Positions 1 through 10,900 of a stretch of 64,000 nt of DNA are shown here, piece by piece (position 1 is the first letter of the stretch; each line of letters begins with the position of its first letter). The DNA is taken from NCBI RefSeq assembly GCF_030867095.1, contig NC_081828.1:218457978-218521977 (forward strand). Direction: 5' to 3'. The notes beneath the pieces are model-generated. The model was not told the origin of the DNA, made no database searches, and worked only from the letters and a program-made list of their open reading frames with translations. This DNA comes from Alligator mississippiensis. Lineage: Eukaryota; Chordata; Crocodylia; Alligatoridae. The position numbers and the translations under genes were made by a program.

Positions 1-937
1 AGCCCCCATGAAAGTGTGCAAACGCCAGAGCCAGGGCAGCGAGCTAGCCCCTGCCCAGGGATGTCAGCGGTGCTTGGGGAAACTCCCAGGGCCTGGGAGC
101 AGCCTGTGCCCTCGGTGCGAGCCAGAGGGCAGCGAGCCCATGGCAGAGAAGCCGCACCGGTGCCCAGAGTGCGGGAAGGGCTTCCGGCGGAAGCAGGACC
201 TGACAAAGCACCAGCGCACGCACACCGGGGAGCGTCCGTACCCCTGTGCCGAATGTGCCAAGAGCTTCAGCCACGTCTCCAACCTCATCAAGCACCAGCG
301 CATCCACACCGGCGAGCGCCCCTTTGCCTGTGACCTCTGTGGCCGCAGCTTTGCCCTCAAACAGGTGCTGGTGCGGCACCAGCGCATCCACACAGGTGAG
401 CGCCCCTACGCCTGCTCCCAGTGCGACCGGCGCTTCAAGGACAAGCAGAAGCTGGTCATCCACCAGCGCATCCACACCGGCGAGCGGCCGTACGTGTGCT
501 CTGACTGTGGGAAAAGCTTTGGGCAGAGCCAGCGGCTCAAGACGCACCAGCGGGTGCACACGGGGGAGAAGCCATATGTGTGCAGCCACTGTGGGAAGGG
601 CTTCAGCCAGCTCTCCAACCTCTACACGCACTGGCGCACGCACACCGGTGAGCGCCCCTATGCTTGCACCCGCTGCGGGAAGAGCTTCGGCCTCAAGCAT
701 GACCTGGCCAAGCACGAGCGTGTGCACACGGGCGAGAGGCCCTACCCGTGCCGAGACTGTGCCAAGAGCTTCAGCCAGAAGCAGGACCTCACCAAACACC
801 AGCGCGTGCACACAGGCGAGAGGCCCTACCCCTGTGCCCAGTGCGGCAAGAGCTTCAGCAACATCTCCAACCTCATCGCCCACCAGAGGACACACACAGC
901 GCCAAGGCTTCATGTGGCCCAGCCCAGCCGGGAGTGA
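1..937 (+). CDS. C2H2 zinc-finger protein, terminal exon (5' part outside window)
   Basis: This is the last coding exon of a probable KRAB-type zinc-finger transcription factor. It runs open from the window edge to a TGA at 935-937. The first in-window ATG (8) is probably internal, because the paralogue at 4966-13734 has coding sequence in the same exon well before this point. Nine complete C2H2 fingers are visible, each C-x2-C-x12-H-x3-H, joined by HTGE[RK]P linkers, from about codon 52 to codon 297. Their recognition-helix regions read [64 protein letters not shown] and SNISNLIA. Ahead of finger 1 is a short C-x2-C ... C-x2-C segment that the neighbour shares. The expected role is sequence-specific DNA binding in the nucleus; any KRAB domain lies outside the window. 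Fingers 1-7 and 9 match the neighbour's eight fingers in order, so this is a tandem duplicate. Finger 8 is extra. Confidence 0.93.
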   Translation, partial: APMKVCKRQSQGSELAPAQGCQRCLGKLPGPGSSLCPRCEPEGSEPMAEKPHRCPECGKGFRRKQDLTKHQRTHTGERPYPCAECAKSFSHVSNLIKHQRIHTGERPFACDLCGRSFALKQVLVRHQRIHTGERPYACSQCDRRFKDKQKLVIHQRIHTGERPYVCSDCGKSFGQSQRLKTHQRVHTGEKPYVCSHCGKGFSQLSNLYTHWRTHTGERPYACTRCGKSFGLKHDLAKHERVHTGERPYPCRDCAKSFSQKQDLTKHQRVHTGERPYPCAQCGKSFSNISNLIAHQRTHTAPRLHVAQPSRE

Positions 938-2300
938 GGGCATCTGAGGGGTGGGTGTGCGTGGCATCTTAGGCATGGGTGTTGCGAGGAATGAGTGCCG
1001 CTTGCACGGAGAGCGTGTGATGTGGCTGCCTACAGGTCAAGAGGCCTCCGTCTGAGTCCCTCAGGGCACAGTCCTGTCTCCTGGCACGCTCTGTGCCCCT
1101 GTGCGTTATTACTGATGTGGTGGGGAAGGGAGGGCAAAACAGAGTCTCTCTGCCCCCGGATGCCCTGTGCTGTCTGCCCCTCGCTGGGGTCTTGTTCAGC
1201 AGCCCTGCGAAGTCCATTGCCCCAAGCTCTCGGGGTCAGATGCACACAGGTGCCCATGGGTCTGGGGGCCCAGAGTCCCACTGCTCTTGGTGTCTGAGCA
1301 CGAGGGACGCCAAGCTCGTTATAGGAAAGCAGAGATGAGCATGGGTAGAGGCACATGCTCTGAGGAGCTGGTTGGCACTGACTACAGCAACAGCCTCCCA
1401 GTTAAAAATGCCATAAACCAATCCCAGTGGGTTTCTCCGGGGTCCCCCAACTCTCAATTCACTGCAAGCTCTGGGTTTCTTCATGTTTAAAGCCCACAGG
1501 CCCAGGGGCCCAAGTCCCTGCACCCGCTTCGCCAAGGGGCCCAGCACTCAAGGTCCATAGGTCCTCTGAAGAGCTGGTCATGAATGGGTCAGCTACTCAG
1601 CTCCCACTTAGCTCTGGGACTGCTGCTCTCTGCCATGCCTCTGGTCTCAGAAGAGCTCAGGTGAGCAGAGCAGAGACGCTCATGTGTGTGACCCTCCCGT
1701 GGCAGGAAACTAGATGGCTGGAGCCTGACTGTGCCCAGAGTGGGATGCGAGACTCCACTCCCTGCAGAAACCAGACTGACAAATGTGGATGAACAAGCAT
1801 TCAGTGTGTTGCTCGACTGTCCTGGGCACACTGACCCCACGGCAGACGATGCACCATGTAACTTAAGACTAAGCTCTGTGGGGCATGAGGGTGTTGGAGC
1901 CCAGCCCAAGAGTCCCCATGTGCTGCTGTGATCTGAATGATTAATACTAATCATGGTAATGACCGCTGTGTTTGGACTGTGACTTGTGCCAAGAGAGTGC
2001 TCCCTATGGCGGTGGGAGGTGATCACGGGGTGGGGGTCTGCTCTCTGGTGACCATGTTGGGCTGAGGTCAGGGGAGTTTGGGAAATGTCCTTGATGGGGT
2101 GGGAGGTGCTGGGAACGGTGCAGTCAAATCCCTGCATCTCAGTGCTGGTTTCAGAGACGTGGACCAGGGTCTCTGCTTGCCTTAGAGGAGGAGCATGCTT
2201 TCTAGCCTTGGGTTTTGCCCCTCGTGGCTGTGTGTGTGTACGGGGAGCTGCAGAGCGGTAGGCTTGCATGGCTGAGGCTGTCTGCTGGGCACAGATGATG
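938..2300. other. Probable 3' UTR and flank of first zinc-finger gene; nothing else seen
   Basis: No coding exon, RNA gene or clear repeat is recognised here. It is most likely 3' untranslated sequence and flank of the zinc-finger gene. Confidence 0.4.
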
Positions 2301-2320
2301 CTTCAGCTCAGCACCGGGTC

Positions 2321-2326
2321 AATAAA
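2321..2326 (+). terminator. Candidate polyadenylation signal AATAAA
   Basis: This is the first clean AATAAA downstream of the nine-finger exon, about 1.4 kb past its stop. Use of the site is inferred only. Confidence 0.35.
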
Positions 2327-2389
2327 GTCTGACAGCAAGTCTGACATGGCCCGTTGTGCTGAGTTTGTTGACAAGGTTGATGGGTGTCT

Positions 2390-2640
2390 GGATTATGATG
2401 CACGTGGAGAGAAAATACCAGACACCAAAGTACTCTTTAACTTAGTAGGGAAACACTGGACAAGAACTGGTGGCTGGGAGCTGAAGCCAGGCAAATTCAA
2501 ATCGGAAACGGGGTACCGGTTGCTAACACCGAGAGTGATCGACTGTCTGCATGAGCTCCCTTGCATCCCAACTAGATGCCTTGGTAGTCAGACAGCAGTT
2601 GTTAGGCTCGGCACAGAAGTGGCTGGGTGAAGGTCAGACG
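2390..2640 (+). repeat. CR1-like LINE 3' fragment
   Basis: The sequence around 2460-2540 (GGGAGCTGAAGCCAGGCAAA and what follows) recurs in similar form near 7205 and 16300. These three pieces are decayed 3' ends of one CR1-like family. The family is assigned by memory of CR1 tails. Confidence 0.5.
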
Positions 2641-3654
2641 GGACGATCTCTTAGCCATCCCTTCCAGCGTGCGAGTCTAGCACAACGGGCCGTACTCGAC
2701 TCCAACTCCTTGTCTTTAAATATCGAACTCGGGGAAGGATATCGGAGGGGCTGCTTAGCAGTGTACAGTACCTTAGCAGGCTGAGCCTCCGATGCTAGAG
2801 GGATGTGGACTGCATCGGTTTCTCTGGCTGATTATTTTCCAGGCAGACATGAACGGGCAGGTGGAGGAGGAAAGGGACACCGCAGCCATCTCCTTGGTGC
2901 CATCTCGTGGCCATTCAAAGCCAAGGCTCCTGGAGGAGAGGACTTCTCCAGGAATCCCCTTTGTTTATTGCTCTGGACGTGGTGTTCTCCATCTCCCAGC
3001 CGCACGTGGGAGCGCGCTCGCAGTAAAATGGTGGATGCATTTCCCTGGGATCCCCAGACAGTCTGTCGCAGCGTTAAGGACTCTCATCGCAAGGCTCTCG
3101 GCTGTCTCCTGGTGTCCTGGGGTTTGAATGCAGAGCTCTGTCCCTGCTTTCACTTTCAGTGCAGTGAGAAAATGCAGCTCGTCTCTTCCAGCTGTTCCCC
3201 GGTGTGAGGTCTCCTCTGCTCCCAGCCAGCCCCTCTCCCAGTTAGAGGCTCTCCGAGGCCTGCTGGGGGGTCCCTGCAATGCTGAACAACGCTAACCTTT
3301 CCCAAGCCTCCCCTTTGGCTCCAAATACACAAGTGGAGATGTGTGCTGCCAGGCTTGCTCTAGTTGTCCCCAGGGTGCTGAGCAGGCAGGGAAGACCATG
3401 GACACTCCACACATCAGTGCAGAAAAGGTCCTTATAAATATAGGAATGCTAACAATGAGAACTTAAAGAGACATAGCATTGGTTTGTGTAAGAAAAAAAA
3501 TTGTCCAGCTAAGGATATGAAGATAATGAACTGTGCCAGGAAATTTGGGCCTACTAGGGTTTGCCTTAACAGTCAGCTTGAGTGTGCAAAGATGTGCAAC
3601 TGTGCAAAAATGTTCAAAGTAGGATGAAAACCTTAACAGGATTTGCCAAACAGG

Positions 3655-3990
3655 TGTCACAGAATCACTGAGAAGCGGGGCTGAACGGGAGCTTGAGATC
3701 ATCTATTCCCCCCTGCCTGAGGCAGGATCAGCCCCGTCCAAACCGGCCCAGACAAATCCAAAATGTAAACTCTTGCTAAAACTGCTGTCAGCCCTGACAC
3801 AGCACCGGGCATCGCACCCAGACCGACCAGCTGCAAAGCAGGGGGGCCAGCGTCCTGCCTGTGCACAAGGTTGTTAACACACGCTCCAGGTCGGAGCCGT
3901 GGCCCTGCTACAGAGGAAGGCAACCCCCTCCCCTGTCTACCAATCTGACCACGGGGTTCAATTCTTCCCTGACGCCTAATGTAGCATCGA
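3655..3990 (-). repeat. CR1 LINE 3' fragment
   Basis: Begins with the reversed CR1 tail (CACAGAATCACTGAGAAG), followed by the usual 'ctgaggcaggatcagcccc' block. It is truncated and diverged. Confidence 0.5.
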
Positions 3991-4479
3991 TCGGACAGTG
4001 AGCGGAGGGGCAAGATCCTCTAGCTAGGACCCTCCAGGTTTAAACCAATTAAAGAGAGCCCAGTCCTGCGGTAGAATAAGTGCAGAACTAAGATGTTCAC
4101 AAACGACTGAAAACGGGAGTGTTTGTGCAGGACTGGAGAGCCCCGACTTCTCCGTTGAGCGCACCAACAAAAGACGAGCTCGGACAGGGACGGACACGTT
4201 CCACCTCCCCAACGCGGCGAGGGGCTAGCCGCGTCCGCCTGCAGCCAGGCCGAAGGCCGGGGAGAGATGCACCTTATAGATTAACTGAGTCAGAGCTGTG
4301 CAAGGAGATCCATCGATCAATCATTTCGGTAGTTGGCGACTAGAGAAGGACTTACCTGGCAGGGGAAACACCACGGATGTGGGTCCAAGAAGGCAGTTTT
4401 CCTTAAACCTCCCTGGGACAGCTGTTCTCCTGGTGCGGTTTGGTACTCCCCGAGGGGCTGGGGCTTCGTGCCCATTTTA

Positions 4480-4965
4480 TGGAAAGGGGAGACTTCTCCC
4501 TAGCCTGCTCCTGGGGCCTTACGGCTGCGGGCGAGCGGGACTCGGGCACGCGAGCCCAAGCCTGCGGGCTAGGACGCCTGCCGAAGGATTTGGGAACGTG
4601 TGAAGCCCGGCGGGGTGGAGGATGGTGGCGGGGTGTAGGGCCGCTTGCGGGTCTGGCCCGGACAGACCCACCGCTCTGTGCAGGCTTTGCGAAAGCACGC
4701 CGGGATGCAGCGCTCCCCGTGCACACCCGCGGGGCCGTGTCACACGCCCGGGCACGTGGGCTGAGCCGGGCTCGCTCTGTGCCCGACGGGACCCCGCGGG
4801 CAGGGGGGTGGCGGCTTTGCACGGCCCGTGTGCACGCTCGTGTGCCCGCCTCCGGCTCCCGGCATGCCCCGCGCCCGTGCAATGAATGGATCCGGCTGCT
4901 GCGGGCAGCGGCGCCCGGGGGGGGTTGCTCCGGAGTCGCTCCGGAGCGGGCGGCAGCGCGGCCCC
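4480..4965 (+). promoter_or_regulatory. CpG-rich putative promoter and 5' UTR of the KRAB zinc-finger gene
   Basis: Base composition shifts abruptly here to very high GC with frequent CpG, in contrast to the AT-richer CR1-laden flanks. It ends at the ATG of the first coding exon (4966). This is the usual layout of a CpG-island promoter for a KRAB-ZNF gene. No TATA box is evident and the transcription start cannot be placed. Confidence 0.5.
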
Positions 4966-7900
4966 ATGGCCCGGGTAGGAGCGCCCGGGGTCGGCGCCGG
5001 GGGGCTGGGCGCGGGCTGGGCTGGGTCGGGTCGGGTCGGGTCCCAGCTGCAGGGGTGGCACAGCTGGCTGGGTGCCGGCTCCAGGGGTGGCACAGCTGGC
5101 TGGGTGCCGGCTCCAGGGATGCCACATATGGGCTGGGTGCTGGCTCCAGGGGCGGCACAGCTGGCTTGGTGCCGGCTCCAGGGGCGGCACAGCTGGGCTG
5201 GGTGCCCGGCTCCAGGGGCGGCACAGCTGGGCTGGGTGCCCGGCTGCAAGAGTGGCACAGCTGGGCTGGGTGCCGGCTCCAGGGATGCCACAGCTGGGCT
5301 GGGTGCCGGCTCCAGGGGCAGCACAGCTGGGCTGGGTGCTGCCTCCAGGGGCGGCACAGCTGGCTTGGTGCCAGCTGCAGGGGCGGCACAGCTGGGCTGG
5401 GTGCCCGGCTGCAGGGGCGGCACAGCTGGGCTGGGTGCCGGCTCCAGGGATGCCACAGCTGGGCTGGGTGCTGGCTCCAGGGGCAGCACAGCTGGGCTGG
5501 GTGCCGCCTCCAGGGGCGGCACAGCTGGCTTGGTGCCAGCTGCAGGGGCGGCACAGCTGGGCTGGGTGCCCGGCTGCAGGGGCGGCACAGCTGGGCTGGG
5601 TGCCCGGCTGCAGGGGTGGCACAGCTGGGCTGGGTGCCGGCTCCAGGGATGCCACAGCTGGGCTGGGTGCTGGCTCCAGGGGCGGCACAGCTGGCTTGGT
5701 GCCGGCTGCAGGGGCGGCACAGCTGGGCTGGGTGCCTGGCTGCAAGGGTGGCACAGCTGGGCTGGGTGCCGGCTCCAGGGATGCCACAGCTGGGCTGGGT
5801 GCCGGCTCCAGGGGCGGCACAGCTGGGCTGGGTGCCGGCTCCAGGGGCGGCACAGCTGGGCTGGGTGCCGCCTCCAGGGGCGGCACAGCTGGCTTGGTGC
5901 CAGCTGCAGGGGCGGCACAGCTGGGCTGGGTGCCCGGCTGCAGGGGCGGCACAGCTGGGCTGGGTGCCGGCTCCAGGGGAGGCACAGCTGGGCTGGGTGC
6001 CGCCTCGGTGCCAGCTGCAGGGGCGGCACAGCTGGGCTGGGTGCCCGGCTGCAGGGTTGGCACAGCTGGTTGGGTGCCGGCTCCAGGGGTGGCACAGCTG
6101 GCTCTGCAGGAGCCGGGCTGGGGGCACGGTGCCGTGGGTTGCAAGCGCAGGTGCTGGCCGGTGACCGCTTGTGCTTGCAGGTGCCGGTGACCTTTGAGGA
6201 CGTGGCAGTCTACTTCTCCCGAGAGGAGTGGGACGTGTTTGCGGGCTGGCAGAAGGCGCTCTACCGGGCGGTGATGACGGAGACCTACAACATGCTGCTC
6301 TCTCTGGGTAAGGAGCCCTTGCTTTTGCTCAGGCCGCGGCTAACTCTTTGCCTGGTCGCTTGGGGTTGACCGATCCTCTGCTACCCGCAGCAAAGAGAGG
6401 GGCTGCCCTCGAAACTCTGAGCAACAAGGGGTCTACGCTGACAACGTTCGGCATTTCCGAGAAGCTCAGCACCCAAAATTTGTAACTGCTGTCTGTAACT
6501 TCGTGCCCAAGTGACTTCCTTCCTCCGGCCCTGTTCAACGTGCTGATCAGCAACGCGGGCGTCAATAGGAAACCACTGCAGAGAACGTTTTTTGAGGCGG
6601 GGAAATGGGTGGCAAAGGAGGAGGACAGGGGAATGCGCGGAGCCGCCTGGATCTCACTGGTCCCCGTCTCACAAAAGGCACCTTAATGTGACCAAATGCA
6701 GGCTTGTACCTCTAGGAGGGACCAAAGCAGAGCTCAACCTACAAAATAGGGGCTTGTGCCCTGGAAATCAGTGGGTGTGCAAGGGACTGAGCCGTCATTG
6801 CCGCTGAATGAGAGATTCTTGTATACTGCTGTGAAGAGGGGGAAAGGCTGATGTGATCCTTGGAGATAAAAGGCGAAGAGTAGGAAGAGACATGGCCTTG
6901 GTGATGCACGTGGAGAGAAAATGTTGAGATTAGAACGGGAGCATGGCACACGCAGGCCCGCCGCCTGTTTGACGGGAAAATGGGTAACGGGATAATTGGA
7001 GAGGACTCGGAAAGAATCCCAGAGAAAACATTTAAAAACGAAAGAAAAATGCCCTGTTGCAAGAGACTGACAAGCTAATACCCTGCTCTAGCAAAAACGA
7101 AGACTGAGGGGCGGTTTGATTCGTAGCATCGAGGTGCCATCTCGGAGAGTCAAAGCCACGATTTCAAGGGGGTCATAATCCAGCAGGGAAAGGTGCAGAG
7201 CAAAAGCTAACTGCTGGGAGCTGAAGCCAGGCAAACTCGAATCAGAAATTGGGCGCACTTTTCATGCAAGGACCGTGACTAGCTACTGGAGCAAACTCCC
7301 GAGGAGCAAGGGCAGTCTCCATCCTCTGACGTCTCCAGGCTGGCTGCCCGTTTGGGAGGGCCCTTAACCAAATGCAGGCTCTTGGCCTTGCAGCTGGAGT
7401 ATCTGGATGAAATTCCCGGAGTGCATAATGCAGGCGGTCAGACTAGATGAGTTAATTAATGCCTTTTTGGCATTAAAGCGTATGAGTCGCACGTTGCCTG
7501 CATGCTATAGGCTTAGTGAATTTGAAAATACTCCCTTTTCTCAGAGCTCCCCAACCTGCTGTCTTTTAAATGGTTTAAGTAGTGATTGACATCTTTTGTT
7601 TGCGAGCCAGTAAAATTAAAAACCGGTGGTAACCTCTTTGCTTGAGAATCTGTCAGTTTTCCTGACCGCAAAAATCTGTGCTCTCTAGATTGAACCCTTT
7701 GAAGTGCGTAGGATTTTTCACAGCTAATTTGTGCTGCAGGGAAACCTGTTTCCTGGTACAAATACCGCTCGGCTGTTCTAAAAACGATTCCTTCCTGTCT
7801 TCTTCCTTTGCATGTTAAAAATTCAGCTTGCCTTTTTGCGGCCCTTCCTTTTTTCCCGCCCCTGCACCGGGCACTTTTTTCCCCCCTCCTCGCAATCTCT

Positions 7901-10900
7901 TGTAGAGGGGGGACCATCATGCTGGAGACGAAAGGAATTAGCAAATGTAGGGTAGTTCATAGACCATCTCAAGGGAGGGACCAAACTTAAACATGGGAAG
8001 ATTTAAGTTTTGAGCTCGGGGAAATCCCAGGCTTTATTTTCAGCTTTAGAAGATGAGAGCTTGGGGAATTTGAGTTTCTAGTGCAGAAACGGTCCTGGAA
8101 GCCCATGGAAATGCTGATGCAAGAACCATCACTGTGAACAAAATGGAAAGTATCATCTCGCCCCTTTATAAATCCTTGAATCCTGTGCCCAGGTCGGGTC
8201 CCCGCACCTCCAGCGGGGTATAGGAGAACTAGAGAAGGGCAACAAGGATGCTGAGCCATGCATGAGGGGAGACTAAAGAAGCCAGGTTCGTTCAGTTCAG
8301 AGAAAAGGTGTTTGAGTGAGGATGTGCGATGGATTTAAAAAACACTAAGCGGTGAAGAGAAAGTCACTTGGGATTTCTTATTCACTCTCTCGCAATATGA
8401 AAACGAGAGGTCACAAAATGAAACTAGTAGGCAGTCAGTTTAAAACTAGCACCAGGAAGTTCCTTCTCCCACAGCGTGCAACTAAAGGGTGGAAATCGTT
8501 GCTGCTGGATGTGGCTTGGAGGAAAAAAGCATCCGTAGCTATTGAGCACGGGAGTTAGGGCTGCAGCCTCTGAATGAGAAGCTCCTAGATCTTAAATGCT
8601 GGAGGCTGCAAGTGAGAGGGGGACAGTGAGAGGGAAAACCCCTGGTCATATCCGGTTCACTGTCTGCCCCTGTGTGACCCAGGGTGTGGGGCAAGATGAC
8701 CCTGTGGTCTGACTCGGTACATGGCGATTCTTATATTCTTATGTGCAACAGCCCAGATGAAGGCTTTCTGGCCGGAGGTCCAGACGAAGGCTATAAGGTG
8801 TGGATCCAAGGATTTGGGTGGACGCAGACCTGGCCTGACTAGCCAAGGAAGCAGTCCACACTCGTGGAGGGCGGTGACAGCAGTCAGGGCAGCCGCACCG
8901 GTTGGAGAACCAATTGGTTAAGCCAGTGGGCAATTTGGCAGCACAGGGATTACTCCTGGAGAGGTTTCGGGATGTTCTGCAAGAAGAGAAGCTGCAGACG
9001 TGTCTCGGGTCCCAGTCCCAGTCCCGGGGTGGAACAGAAAGATGCCGAGAGGAACCACTTGGAAGTTACCTAGTGAAGGAGCACAGGTACGCAGGAGCTG
9101 GGAGAGATTTCCCACGTAGAAGAGAAGTGTTGGGAGTTGGAGTACCTGCTTGGCCAGACAAGAAACTGCCCTGCCTGCTACGGGGCTGAGTGGAAATAGG
9201 GAGCAGCTTGCTTCCTGAGCCATGGGGATAGATGCAGCAGAAATGAGGGCATGGGGTGTCCTTTGGAGTAGCAGGCCACCAAGGTGGAAAAGGAGCTGGA
9301 GATGCAGGCCCCAGCGGGGCTGGTAGCACCACACGCACTCGATATGCTTAGAACTGAAGTGACCTAAATCAACCTAATTCCCCTGTACTTCAGAATTAAG
9401 GTCCCCACAGGAGATTAATGCAGTTTAACTGACGTGCTTTCCCTTCCCGACATGTCCCCATGTCGCTGTGCCCCCCGCCTCGACTAGAAAGGAGCAGCCC
9501 CACTGAGGGGCTGCCTGATAATGCGTCCTCTTAATGGGAGCAGTTGTTCAGAGGCTGCAAATAAATGTGCAGTCGCTCCACGGCAGGTTTGGAGGATCAA
9601 GGGGAAAGCCCACAGCAGAGCTCTGGGGCGAGGGGAGAGCCCCAGGAGCTGCTGGGAGGGTGAATGGAGCAGATCTGCTGCCCGAGCAGTGGCTGTTGTG
9701 TTCACCCCGACGTTTTCTTTCATATGCTGGTTTCTTAACGAGCTTGCATTCACTTCATCACTAAGGACAATACTTGTACAGCAGCCCAGGGTCCTTCTCG
9801 GGCACTGTGCAGTGTTATTCCGTGTGAGGCTTTCCCCAGATGTCTTCGGTCCACCAGCATCTGTCCTCTTAGTCACTGCCCTTGGCGATGCTGGACCATG
9901 TCTCAGGACCGTTCCAGTAATAGTCAGGAACCGGCATGATGTCTAAATGTTTGTGCAGCAACACACCCACTGTTTTCTTGTCTCTCTCAACTATCAGGCT
10001 ACCCTGGCCCAAAGCCTGACATCTTATACCGGATGGAGCGTGGAGAAGAGCCCTGGATCTACACGCCGCGGGGGCCCGTGGTCTGGGAAAGGCCCGACAG
10101 CCCCATCCCCGGTGAGTCACAAGGCCTCTGCCCTTGGCACTGCCAGGTTGTCTACTGCAGGGCTGGAGACCAGTCGTACTCTCGAGGCCTCCCACATCTT
10201 CCCTGCTTTCTTTCAGCGGGTCTCTTGCTTCGCAGCGGGCCTGTCTGCCTTCCCTTCCCCTCGGCTTTCAGAGTCCATGGAGACCATGAACTGTGAAGTG
10301 ACTTCGCAGCGTTTTCTCAGTCCCCCTGCACCTTGGGTAGCAATAGCCTTGTAATGTTAGGAAGCTGTTCAACACGCTTGGAGCAACGTTTAAAGGACCC
10401 TTTGTCTCTTGAAGCTGAGGGGCTTCATGGTACTGCTAGCCAGGGCCCCAACAAAGTTTGTTTTTTGGGTTTCTTTCCTCCCACTGCTGTCCTTTCGGTG
10501 ACTGCTCACTCCCCAGGGTAGGATCCCCCCCTGGTCCCTGCGCACTGTGCTGACCGGACGGTGCAGCGTCGTCTCTGGGAGGGCCGTGGAGCTGTCTCGG
10601 TCAGGTCCCACGGCAGGGAAGAAGACAGCTTTCCCCTTCCTGGGTGAGAGCATCTGGGTTGTTTTCCCTGCAGGGGATGTAGTGGACACGAGCGGGCCGG
10701 AGGAGCAGTGCCGCGAGCCAGAGGCCAGTCCCCGGCAGTGCTCTGCGGGATGGGAGAGCCCCGGGAGCTCCTGCCTGGGTGAGTGACGGTAACATCCACA
10801 AGCCCTCGGTGCTGTGCAGTCTCCAGAGAGCAGGTCTGAGGGGACTGATCCTGCCCAAGTTTGCTGTCATTGGTCCCCAGAAACACTTGCAAGGGTCTTG

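Noticed and set aside
44-976. 310-codon minus-strand ORF opposite the zinc-finger exon (and a similar one at 12949-13764)
   Set aside because: Shadow of the regular C2H2 repeat on the other strand; no domain and no splice context.
4403-6369. Several overlapping ORFs of 370-574 codons on both strands
   Set aside because: They arise from the 33 bp minisatellite, whose unit length is a multiple of three. They are intronic, repeat the same 11-residue phrase and exist in several frames at once.
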